NCBI GenBank assembly: GCA_003024985.2
Contig: PXIH01S0068159.1
Source: Euperipatoides rowelli
Taxonomy: Eukaryota > Onychophora > Udeonychophora > Euonychophora > Peripatopsidae
Length of the DNA stretch: 10,005 nucleotides
Strand: one strand, 5' to 3'
Shown here: positions 1 through 6,722 of the stretch, piece after piece
Layout: each line of letters opens with the position of its first letter
Numbering within the stretch: the first letter of the stretch is position 1
Program-made: the position numbers and the translations under genes
Notes under the pieces: model-generated
Told to the model about the DNA's origin: nothing
Databases searched by the model: none
Seen by the model: only the letters and a program-made list of their open reading frames with translations

Positions 1-800
1 TTCTTAAATTTGTTTAAAAAAAAAAGAAAAATATTTAATTTTTTTTTTTTTGTTGCTATTTTCAAATTTATTCAGATTAAAATGCTGTGTTGTATTGGTT
101 TAATGTTAGGTGTTTTACTTACAAGCTAAGAAAATAAAAGATCACAACTCTCTGTAATGATAGGCTAATAACCATTTGCTTTTAAAGAATATCATTGAAT
201 TTGATTGGTTCTTCAGATTCTGATTTTAATTTTTTTGTAATTCTGCACTTCCAAATAACCATTCTCTCAAACTTTAGTTAAACAAAGCTATATAACGTTT
301 TCTGAATAATTATAGCACCTCACTAGTGAAGCATCTAAAAGAAAGCAAGGTGATACCCCAAAGGTATTTTGTTGGTTGAACTTTAAAACTTCCAATAAAA
401 TAAAAGACAAATCAGAAACTCACTATAGAAAACAAAGGTGTAAATTAATTACTTTTTGTGGATTTTACAACTTTCAAGAGAGAAATCATGTTGGAGTATG
501 TAGCTTTAGGTATATCTGTATGTTGAAAAAGAAACTATTTTTATTTATATGAGGTTTTCTTTTAGACAGCTTTTTTAAATTAATGTGTGTACACCTAAGG
601 GACCCGGCTACACTAGTTTCTTATGTGCTACATGTTTACATGTGTTATACTTGTCATTTCTAGTCTCTCTCTCTCTATATATATATAGAGAGATTGATCT
701 ATGTATAGCCTATATACAGTACATATTGCATAACGACTGCAAGATTAAAAGAAAAAGAAATTATCAAGATGGCAAATGTTACATAATGCTTCATTGAGAA
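1..800. other. AT-rich non-coding stretch, no gene seen
   Basis: I find no convincing coding region on either strand. The stretch opens with mirrored poly-A and poly-T runs (about 17-52) and contains the CT/AT/AG microsatellite listed separately. A 70-codon open frame at 585-797 runs straight through that microsatellite, has low-complexity hydrophobic content and resembles no family I know. The last ~50 bases may already belong to the reverse-transcriptase fragment that follows. Confidence 0.6.
664..693. repeat. (CT)n(AT)n(AG)n microsatellite with perfect 24-nt palindrome
   Basis: Alternating CT, then AT, then GA dinucleotides. Bases 670-693 equal their own reverse complement, so the tract can form a hairpin or cruciform. 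Compound dinucleotide repeats of this kind are common slippage products in eukaryotic DNA. No function is implied. Confidence 0.9.
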
Positions 801-1080
801 AGCACAGAACTGAAAATAATAAATAGAGTTTATTTGAACTATTTATGTTTGTTGATGACTTTATTGTATTTGCTTCAATCTTAAAAGGCTTCCTGAAATA
901 GAACTTTGATAGAAGTGATTCCAGTTTAATAGCAGTTCTGAAAATGAACCTAGCAATAACAAAACTGTTTTTCAACAAATCTGTAGTTTAAGCAATTGAA
1001 GTATTACAGTTTTAAAGAGAAATATAAAGATGAGTAAAAAAATTATTGACTTTATATTAGACAGTAGCCTAGATTTATAA
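800..1080 (+). pseudogene. LINE reverse transcriptase fragment (palm/motif C region), decayed
   Basis: The frame starting at 839 reads LFMFVDDFIVFAS and then, after one stop, an LKMNLAITKLFFN-like stretch. This matches the common LINE pattern of a FADD/FVDD catalytic box, a ~30-residue helix region, then G-LKMN-KTK-MFN. Both aspartates of FVDD (854-859) are intact. Near 1045-1077, in a shifted frame, IIDFILDSSLDL resembles the YLGS segment that follows in these enzymes. In-frame stops (TAG near 898, TAA near 990) and at least one frameshift make it non-functional. The flanking sequence is too degraded to assign a clade; endonuclease-reverse-transcriptase families of RTE, Rex1 or CR1/Jockey type are all possible. 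It lies on the opposite strand from the larger LINE at 1800-4690 and belongs to a separate insertion. The open frame on the opposite strand (745-978) is its antisense shadow. Confidence 0.7.
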
Positions 1081-1324
1081 AACATATAAATCAATAAACT
1101 AGCAATGGATCACAGAGTTTAAGTTCTTGATCCTAACCACAGGTGGTGTTCTCTCTTTTCTCACATCCAATATTTATCATTTTAATTATTGCCATGATTG
1201 GTGATTTAAGAAGCATTGATGTGCTCAATGCTCATGTAAGTCCGATCACATTTATTTGTCCATGGTTTGTTTACAAGTCCCTGGTAAATGTTGTGAGAAA
1301 ATGCTAAAAATGCCACTGACAAAA
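1081..1324. other. Unassigned spacer, possibly 3' tail of the minus-strand LINE
   Basis: The C-terminal LINE reading breaks off at the 1325-1789 element. The sequence left of that element should therefore be the LINE's last codons and 3' end. A minus-strand open frame at 1206-1409 covers part of it but shows no clear match, and its upper part lies in the inverted repeat. Minus-strand codons near 1105-1140 weakly resemble the R-T-R-x-x-x-S-x-I-P tail of CR1-like proteins, but not well enough to call. Confidence 0.3.
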
Positions 1325-1555
1325 GTAGTGAAAATAGACCGGTATACTCCAAATCAGATTCGAGCACCCACAATGCATTGCAACAATAAAAAAATGACAT
1401 CATCAACAATGCTTATTCCCAGAATACATTGCATGATCTCATTTGCATAATATGGTAGGCTACTAGGCTATTATGCAAATGTGATTGGGAATCTTCGGAA
1501 AACTTCCAAAATGGTCAGAAATGACCAAATATTACTGACTATTGCCGAATAGTCA

Positions 1556-1597
1556 CGAAGATGACATCATAGTCTTGTATACTAATATGCCAATGAG
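1556..1597 (+). repeat. Internal direct repeat, copy 1
   Basis: It begins CGAAGATGACATCATAGTCT and ends CCAATGAG. It is repeated with a few substitutions at 1630-1672 inside the same MITE. The second copy runs into the right terminal repeat, so part of the terminal sequence has been copied inward. Confidence 0.75.
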
Positions 1598-1629
1598 CCA
1601 CACCCCTCACGGAAATGGCTGAACATTAG

Positions 1630-1672
1630 CGAAGATGGCATCATAGTCTAGTACACATATTATGCAAATGAG
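1630..1672 (+). repeat. Internal direct repeat, copy 2
   Basis: It begins CGAAGATGGCATCATAGTCT and ends GCAAATGAG, matching the copy at 1556-1597 at most positions. Its last ~17 bases are the inner end of the right terminal inverted repeat. Confidence 0.75.
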
Positions 1673-1799
1673 ATAATGCAATGCATTATGGGAAAAAACA
1701 ATGTTGATGTCATTTTTCCATTGTTGTTGCAATGTATTGTGGGTGCTCGAATCTGATTGGTTTGGAATAAACCGGTCAATTTTCACTACTAACAAAGTT

Positions 1800-2116
1800 A
1801 ATGAGTTTGTCTCTTCTATATTCTAGAGAATCCATTTTAAGACTTTATAATGCTATGTTATAATTTATACAGGTATCATCTGTCTAAATGCCCTTTTTTG
1901 AATACTTTCAATTTTCTTATTTGTTATGGATTTATGCCAGGTTGATGTGCAATATTCGATTTCAGGTCTAAAGAATGTTGAATATGTATTAAGCATAATG
2001 TTAGAGTTAGCATTCAGTCTCAATTAGAATAGTATAGTTGCCTATAATCATTTTTTTAAATTTGCTTTTAGAATAATGTTTTTGTTATTAGTGTCCAATT
2101 TCAAATCACTTTGTAT
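1800..2116 (-). pseudogene. LINE ORF2: thumb and C-terminal region
   Basis: The frame near 1979-1900 reads FFRPEIEYCTSTWHKS, then KIESIQKRAFRQMIP. This is the classic post-catalytic LINE pattern (I-RP-LEY-SPVW-P, then K-E-VQ-RA-R). Further on, near 1865-1800, come YNIAL and SLKMDSLEYRRDKLINF, matching the typical L-L-SL-RRD-L--F segment. On the other side, near 2110-2050, SDLKLDTNNKNIILKAN resembles the region just after the Y-LG block. The parts are in different frames and carry stops. Reading stops at the inverted-repeat element to the left and at the hAT-like MITE to the right, which split one original coding sequence. Confidence 0.8.
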
Positions 2117-2124
2117 ATACTGTA
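2117..2124 (+). repeat. 8-bp target site duplication (left), ATACTGTA
   Basis: Identical to 2585-2592, directly flanking the 460-bp MITE. Eight-base duplications are the signature of hAT-superfamily transposition. Confidence 0.9.
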
Positions 2125-2584
2125 CAGTGTCTGCCTGGCTGTCCTTTGGGCTCGCGGCTGAGAATGGTCAAGGGCCCTTGACCCTAAAGCTGTAGCCAGC
2201 CCTATTAAAATTTGATAAGCTTTTTTTTTTTGTTTTTAGTTGTAGGCTCATTTTGTTTTCATTTACCATCCCTATATAGTTACCTGGTTCACCTTTACCG
2301 TACCTATTGTTCCCCCATACTATCATTCTGGTCTTAACTATATAGTTTATGTATTTTGTTCAAACATGGGATGTGGAGTGGGGGTCACTGGGACTACACA
2401 CCCATCCACCCCTTCAATGTGAGGGACCTGCTTTCATGATAACTTTTATTTTTCGTTAATTACCTAAATAAAATTAATTTTTTTTTTTTTTTTTTTTTCA
2501 AATTTTTTTTTTTTTTCAAAAAGCCCCCTAATCCCCTGGGCCCGCGGCGATCGCCGGCCAGCCGGCAGGGCCATGCCGACACTG
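2125..2584. mobile_element. hAT-like MITE, 460 bp, with perfect 8-bp target duplication
   Basis: The ends are imperfect inverted repeats. The left reads CAGTGTCTGCCTGGC and the reverse complement of the right reads CAGTGTCGGCATGGC. Both begin CAG, as hAT termini usually do, and are flanked by the same octamer ATACTGTA. The subterminal ~60 bases are strikingly GC-rich (CTCGCGGCTGAG on the left; CCCGCGGCGATCGCC on the right) in a ~70% AT neighbourhood. The interior holds a T21 tract (2478-2498) and a T14 tract (2503-2516) but no open frame of note, so it would depend on an external hAT transposase. It sits in the minus-strand LINE between the palm and thumb coding regions, so it is younger than that LINE. 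Confidence 0.92.
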
Positions 2585-2592
2585 ATACTGTA
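2585..2592 (+). repeat. 8-bp target site duplication (right), ATACTGTA
   Basis: Exact copy of 2117-2124 on the other side of the MITE. Joining the flanks with one copy restores the pre-insertion LINE sequence. Confidence 0.9.
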
Positions 2593-3420
2593 AATTCATA
2601 ACAGTTTAACTGTTTCTTTTCTTGTAGTTGAATGTTTCAAATAAAGATATGTGATTTTGTTTGATCGTAGTTGAGAAATTTATGATTATTTGGAATTTCT
2701 TTGGGTTTATCTGCAGGTGCATTGAATCAATTTGTTTTTTATTTTATCAGTCATATATTGTAGTTTTATATATGGCTTATTTGTTGATAATGTTGTTACT
2801 ATTATGTCATAGACAAATTTTAATCTATTAGAGATGTTTGCTGCATGTCATTGATAACAATTGTGAATAAGTAGGCTATATTCTCAGTACAGTACCCTCG
2901 TGTATTCCATTACTGAAGTGTATGATAGATATGGTATTGCCCAGTTTCAAAAATGTGTTCTATTTTGTAAAAAAAAGTTGTAATCCATTTAATTGCACTA
3001 TGTTGTATCTATATTAATAAGGTTTTGAACTATTTTGGTGTGATTTACTTCATCAAAGGCCTTTTTAAAATATAGGAAGATGCTACAATTTGATGACCCA
3101 GTTGCATCCAAACTCTGAAGAATATCATGAAATAAATTGTTAAATATTGACAGGTTGATTTTCTTTAATTTGTAATCTATTTTCTTTTGTATTTCACACA
3201 TTGTGTCCTTGTTATCTTGGATATCGGAAATGTTTTTGTAATTGGCCTTATATGATCAGGTGAGGTTGACATTTCATTTTTTGATATTGATATGATAATT
3301 ATGATTGTTTACATTTAACAGGGAAAGTTCCTGTTTTTATTGCTAGGTTAATAAGGTTAGTTATAGGTTCAGATAGGAGGTCTGCTAATTACTTTCATAT
3401 GGTATAGGCCTATGTTGTCT
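2593..3420 (-). pseudogene. LINE ORF2: reverse transcriptase fingers and palm
   Basis: Minus-strand motifs in order are as follows. LLSEPITNLINLAIKTGTFP (about 3385-3325) is the N-terminal finger segment. Near 3270-3220, NEMSTSPDHIRPIT is a degraded copy of the NYRPIS motif. FLYFKKAFDEVNH inside the open frame 2998-3201 is motif A (usual form F-DL-KAFD-VNH). GIHEGTVL (about 2908-2885) corresponds to GVPQGSVL. LFTIVINDM follows in a shifted frame. KFVYDI (2803-2820) is motif C, normally FVDD or FADD. HLQINPKKFQIIINFS (about 2720-2670) is the motif D/E region. Two catalytic aspartates are replaced by tyrosine, in motif A (D-L to Y-F) and motif C (VDD to VYD). With several stops and frameshifts, the enzyme is inactive. 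Confidence 0.88.
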
Positions 3421-3960
3421 CATGAAATGGTTTTAATAAGGTTTTATTTTTTAAGTACTTGGCATGTACAGTAGAAGTCTATAGTTTCTTTATTATTACA
3501 ATTATTGATTAAATTTTGCCAAATTTTGAAGAAATTCCAGGGATTGGCTTCTTCAAATGTATGATCTGTAAATAAGATTGGTTTATTATTTGTATTGATC
3601 CTAATAATGTAATAATGTTATTGATCATCTTATATTTGAGTGATTGTCAAGTGTTTTTGTCCTTTATGGAGTCAAAGAATTTCTTTCTTGCATTCAAAAT
3701 ATCTGTTTTGATTTGATAATTTATTAAATTCATTTCAGTCGAATTAAAATTTTTAATCATTTGAATACAATATATAGCCTATTATGTTTTCTTATGAGAT
3801 TAGTTCTAGTGTTGGTGTTGCATTTATGACTATTATTTTTAAGTATTTTATGTTGTAACAGAAATCTTATGTAATATATTTCACTTATAAAGCCATGGAA
3901 AAATTTGACTGCTTTATTTCCTCAATTTTATACAAATTAGTCCAATCATGGGTTTTAAAT
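3421..3960 (-). pseudogene. LINE ORF2: linker between endonuclease and reverse transcriptase
   Basis: This part has no catalytic motif but reads like the usual linker. Near 3960-3900 is FKTHDWTNLYKIEEI (the common F---DW--L segment after the endonuclease). Near 3825-3770 is RTNLIRKHNRLYIVFK (the basic IRKRN-LYKKFK helix). Near 3715-3660 is IKTDILNARKKFFDSIKDKN. Near 3580-3510, NKPILFTDHTFEEANPWNFF resembles the A--FN-FF--IG segment before the RT. The pieces lie in order and near the expected spacing, which supports one continuous ancestral ORF. Stops and frameshifts are frequent. Confidence 0.7.
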
Positions 3961-4690
3961 ATATTTGCCATAGAAACAAAGCTAGATTGATTTTTTTGGG
4001 CTAATGGATATTGTTTTTATTTCATTATTAGATTGATGATGTTGAATAGTTATCATTACATGATCAGAATTTTGTATTAGGGGCTTAATAATAATCTGGT
4101 GATCAAATTTAACATTAGTGTAACATTTGGCCATTGTTTTCAGATCTCATGTTGGTCTTTTTGGATTTGTTTGCATCCTGATAGTTGCTTTAAGATGTTA
4201 CCATTTTTATTAATAGATAGCAATCTATCAACTTCTTGCATAATGTAGTCCATCATTAATAAGTTTAAGTCCAATGTTTCATTAGAAGTATGCAGTAAAC
4301 GCAAACCAATAAATATTTATTCGTAAAAATGAGGGTCTGTAGTTGATGGTGAGTAGGTTACCTCCAAATTAGTGTTAATTGGCATTTTAATTTAATGAAT
4401 TGTAAAGTTATTTTTAATGTATACCATACTGATGATTCTCTTCAACTTTTTAATACAGAATATGATATAACTTAATAGGTTTCCATAATGCTAGTTTTCA
4501 AAGATAAAAACTATTAATGACTTCAAACATTTTTAAAGTCTTCAAAATGAGTGTCGTTTAAAAAAACAAGTTTCATGGATCATCAAGATACAAACAATTT
4601 ATTCAAAATAAATTAATTATGAAAAAATCTTATGAAAAATTTTAATAGACAGTTTTATAAACAAAAATTTAATTATGAAGAATGTTTGTG
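3961..4690 (-). pseudogene. LINE ORF2: apurinic/apyrimidinic-type endonuclease domain
   Basis: This domain would nick target DNA to prime reverse transcription. Minus-strand landmarks follow. ILMIHETCFF has its glutamate at 4572-4574 and matches the CISETWL motif that carries the catalytic Glu. About 150 bases on, SMVYIKNNFTIH (about 4428-4393) matches GGV--Y-KN-L. VCVYC near 4300 matches the G--YR-P strand. NSDHVMIT, with SDH at 4060-4068, matches the C-terminal SDH motif containing the catalytic His. The ancestral N terminus (N-RS---K) is only faintly visible near 4650. The central GDFN motif is not clear. Stops and frame changes disable it. The plus-strand open frame from 4636 overlaps its edge. 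Confidence 0.72.
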
Positions 4691-4839
4691 ATCAAATAGA
4701 GTATATTAGACCCGTTACATGGAGAGTTGTAATACAAGTGTTGAAACAAAAGCTGTTAGCAAGTAAAAGCAATTTTTTATTAATGAAAGAAGAGATCATA
4801 TTTTTGAAAAAAATTATTGATTTTCATCCTGACAAGTGA
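4636..4839 (+). pseudogene. Unknown coding relic, segment 1 (68 codons)
   Basis: Open from 4636 to a TGA at 4837-4839. It contains an internal ATG at 4675-4677 followed by a helical, mixed-charge sequence including EYIRPVTWRVVIQVLKQKLL and ending in IIDFHPDK. The composition looks like a soluble helical protein. A stop-free 67-codon run is modest in AT-rich DNA, so the coding claim rests on residue content and on the run of similar segments that follows. I do not recognise the family. Confidence 0.45.
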
Positions 4840-4993
4840 AATAATTTATTTTCTAAATGGATTTACATTAATTAATGAAAAGTCCACAACTCATAGGGAG
4901 TATTTTGATAAGAATAACAACATTGTTTAATACCAAAAAGACGGTGGTCAGAAACATATTATAAATGATAGGCTATGTAACAAGAAACAATAA
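4838..4993 (+). pseudogene. Unknown coding relic, segment 2
   Basis: This segment is in the next frame relative to segment 1, overlapping it by two bases as a simple frameshift would. It reads through HREYFDKNNNIV, one TAA (4928-4930), then KDGGQKHIINDRL to a TAA at 4991-4993. The charged, polar content is protein-like. No family recognised. Confidence 0.4.
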
Positions 4994-5340
4994 TAGTTTG
5001 TATTAGGCTTATACTAAAAAAAAAAAACTTGAGCATTGTGAACTTCATAAGGGAATTGAATCAATTGATCTGACATTTAATTAGAAACCGCTGATTTCAG
5101 AAGCAATAATAAATATCTGTTATATAAATTTCTGCTAAACTCAGATATGGAATCAGGAATCAATGTGGTATTTGAAAGGATTTTATTTGAAAGATTAAGA
5201 TAAATTGTACATTAGTGGAATAAGGTAAAGAATTATTCTAGTAGATAATGGGCTATGAATTTAATTTTGACTATCATTTATTTAATTCATTTTGTGTTGT
5301 ACTTAAAACTGATTGCTGATGTAATTATCAATTTTATTAA

Positions 5341-5508
5341 CGTAAAACATTTGAAAGCAATGTAGATGTGAGATATTTTAAAGGGGAATTAAGAGTTGCA
5401 GTTGAAGCAAATTATTTAAGAAAAATAATAAATTAGAGAAAAATTGTAAGGATCACAGAGAACAGATTAAAATATTGTGAAAAAATTAATGTTAATTCAT
5501 ATATATAA
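5341..5508 (+). pseudogene. Unknown coding relic, segment 3
   Basis: A frame of 56 codons with one internal TAG (5434-5436), containing RYFKGELRVAVEANYLRKII and, after the stop, RITENRLKYCEKINV. It looks amphipathic and helical. The stop lies between two stretches of similar character, which suits a single nonsense mutation in a once-open frame. Confidence 0.45.
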
Positions 5509-5571
5509 CACCATTATAGGTAGATAATATCAATGTTTTCAGTTATTGTAATTGTAATTTGGGAGAAGTAA

Positions 5572-5685
5572 TCAATAGCAGATATGGTTCAGCATGTCAT
5601 GGGGATTAAGCTAATTGGTACAAACATTGAAGAAAATACTAAAGCATTGGCTATTATGGAAAACAATTTAAGGATATTTATTTGA
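5572..5685 (+). pseudogene. Unknown coding relic, segment 4
   Basis: Thirty-seven open codons between TAA (5569-5571) and TGA (5683-5685), containing ADMVQHVMGIKLIGTN and EENTKALAIMENNLRIF. The residue mix is balanced and not low-complexity. The next segment is in a different frame, so an indel lies between 5685 and 5697. Confidence 0.45.
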
Positions 5686-5696
5686 TGAATAAGTAG

Positions 5697-5930
5697 GCCT
5701 ATCAGATAAATTATGAAAATAAAATTCTTTCAGTAAATGAAGAAGGAAAAGAGAAAAAAAAAACAGTCCTTAAAGATTATAATCTAAAGATGATCAGAAA
5801 TAAAATAATCTATTCTCTAAACAAACTGCAAGAGAAAATAAAAGGATTTAGTAGTATTCTTTTTGATGCCAGCAATTATCTGTTGTTTGTGAGTATTGGA
5901 GATTGCCCAAAAAAAAAAAAAATAGTATAG
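5697..5930 (+). pseudogene. Unknown coding relic, segment 5 (77 codons)
   Basis: The longest clean run of the series. It follows a TAG at 5694-5696 and contains EEGKEKKKTVLKDYNLKMIR, then KIIYSLNKLQEKIKGFSSIL and FDASNYLLFVSIGDCP before an A14 tract (5909-5922). Its stop TAG (5928-5930) is made by the TA target site plus the first G of the inserted element, so the insertion itself closed the frame. Without the insertion the frame reads on for two bases into segment 6. The A14 tract could also be a retroposon tail, but protein-like sequence resumes beyond the insertion. Confidence 0.5.
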
Positions 5931-6136
5931 GGGAAAGTGGGAGAATACTGTGCACCTAAGCAAGATTTGTTCTTGTGGCAAAATAGTTAAAGTTAAGATA
6001 AATGTTTATATATGAAAGTGATCCTTAGTTATCCTACTTTTAAATGTATATACACGTTTTGTGCAAAACTATATCATATTTAGTAAATATTGAAAATAGT
6101 ACAAAATGGCATTTTCATGGCATTCCCCCACCCTCA

Positions 6137-6149
6137 AGGTAAAACCGTG
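6137..6149 (+). repeat. Inner inverted repeat, left arm
   Basis: AGGTAAAACCGTG, the exact reverse complement of 6676-6688, inside the TA-flanked element. It suggests a compound terminal structure or a partial internal duplication of the right end. Confidence 0.8.
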
Positions 6150-6265
6150 TTTGTGTGGGAGGAAATCATGCATTGTTACTGAATATGGAAAACAACACAG
6201 TAAGTTTTTTTAAATTAGTAAAAAAATTAGAAATTCTTAGTTAATTTGAGTTATTCATGAATGAA

Positions 6266-6314
6266 AATAATAATAATAATAATAATAATAATAATTACCA
6301 TAATAATAATAATA
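6266..6314 (+). repeat. (AAT)n microsatellite with short interruption
   Basis: About ten AAT units, interrupted by TACCA near 6296-6300, then four more. It lies inside the TA-flanked element and is likely length-variable between individuals. Confidence 0.92.
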
Positions 6315-6613
6315 GGGTTAGTACACCGTTATTACCTCATGCGTGTTTCACGATTTTATCCCATTCTTGTTTCAAAATTTAATTTATACATAGCAGGCAA
6401 ACCTTTTATCTTAATGAATTAAACTATACATGAAAACTTTCTCTAAACACAACCATTTAAGAATGTATTTAACTAAAAATTATTGAATAAAAAAAATTAG
6501 CTAATTAAGCCAAAAAATAACAAGAAATATTTGATTTTTCGTTTTTCCACCCTTGCACATTTATAAAATAAAATTTCAAGATTCTTTCTATCAATTATTG
6601 GTGCATATTGCAA

Positions 6614-6627
6614 CCAGAAGAGGGCAG
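6614..6627 (+). promoter_or_regulatory. CTCF-core-like motif
   Basis: CCAGAAGAGGGCAG matches 13 of 14 positions of the bilaterian CTCF core consensus CCASYAGRKGGCRS, the exception being A where C or T is preferred. It is one of few GC-rich words in this AT-rich element. Whether it is bound is unknown. Confidence 0.35.
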
Positions 6628-6675
6628 CACTAGATAGATTTATTAATTGTATCACTTAATATGAAATATTTAATG

Positions 6676-6688
6676 CACGGTTTTACCT
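6676..6688 (+). repeat. Inner inverted repeat, right arm
   Basis: CACGGTTTTACCT, the exact reverse complement of 6137-6149. The word GATGCACGGTT that follows nearly repeats the first half, so this end holds two tandem ATGCACGGTTT units. Confidence 0.8.
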
Positions 6689-6722
6689 CGATGCACGGTT
6701 TCCCCCCGACTTCCCCTACTGA

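Larger units (their letters stand above)
1325..1789. mobile_element. MITE-like element with ~130-bp terminal inverted repeats
   Basis: The left end (1325 to about 1453) and the reverse complement of the right end (about 1656-1789) align over nearly their full length with few mismatches and small gaps. Both begin GTAGTGAAAAT, then A or T, then GACCGGT. Both share CAGATTCGAGCACCCACAAT, a TGACATC block and TCTCATTTGCATAATATG. The centre is unique apart from an internal duplication. There is no coding capacity; open frames at 1256-1450 and 1607-1795 fall in the repeats. The boundary is uncertain. An imperfect 8-bp duplication (TGACAAAA at 1317-1324, TAACAAAG at 1790-1797) would suggest hAT-type insertion. 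A TA at 1326-1327 and 1787-1788 around GTGAAAAT would suggest a Tc1/mariner or pogo type. It has landed in the 3' coding part of the minus-strand LINE. Confidence 0.85.
1800..4690 (-). mobile_element. Decayed non-LTR retrotransposon, CR1/Jockey group, endonuclease plus reverse transcriptase
   Basis: Read on the minus strand from about 4690 down to 1800, the motifs follow the order of an ORF2 protein from the CR1/Jockey/L2 group: apurinic-type endonuclease, linker, reverse transcriptase with its thumb, and a C-terminal region. The coding strand is A-rich, which makes the plus strand T-rich here. Stops and frameshifts occur roughly every 50-100 codons, so it is long dead. The hAT-like MITE at 2125-2584 interrupts it between the palm and thumb, and the element at 1325-1789 interrupts its end. 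I see no poly-A tail or target duplication, so true ends are unknown. No ORF1 is recognised upstream of 4690; the sequence there codes on the other strand. The clade assignment is from motif resemblance only. Confidence 0.85.
5930..6716. mobile_element. Non-autonomous TA-flanked inverted-repeat element, 787 bp
   Basis: The left end reads GGGGAAAGTGGGAGAATA, then CTGTGCAC. The reverse complement of the right end reads GGGGAAGTCGGGGGGAAA, then CCGTGCA. These make an imperfect ~26-bp terminal inverted repeat, flanked by TA at 5928-5929 and 6717-6718. A second, perfect 13-bp inverted pair lies inside (AGGTAAAACCGTG at 6137-6149; CACGGTTTTACCT at 6676-6688). There is no open frame of note. TA duplication suggests mobilisation by a Tc1/mariner-superfamily enzyme, including pogo/Tigger types; a relic of such an enzyme lies ~300 bp away. 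It also carries an AAT microsatellite and a CTCF-like motif. Frame continuity across the excised element supports these boundaries. Confidence 0.8.

Noticed and set aside
585-797. 70-codon plus-strand open frame
   Set aside because: It crosses the CT/AT microsatellite, has low-complexity content and has no recognisable domain.
745-978. 77-codon minus-strand open frame
   Set aside because: It lies antisense to the plus-strand LINE fragment, whose FVDD motif is far more convincing.
1081-1140. Possible LINE C-terminal tail on the minus strand
   Set aside because: The resemblance is only a few residues, contains a stop and borders the plus-strand LINE fragment, so orientation is ambiguous.
1206-1450. 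Overlapping open frames on both strands
   Set aside because: Much of their length is the left inverted repeat of the 1325-1789 element, and the translations match nothing I know.
1607-1795. 62-codon minus-strand open frame
   Set aside because: It lies almost entirely in the right terminal inverted repeat of a MITE.
4440-4560. Plus-strand coding reading upstream of 4636
   Set aside because: The minus strand gives endonuclease motifs here (HETCFF, VYIKNN), so the plus-strand reading is a shadow.
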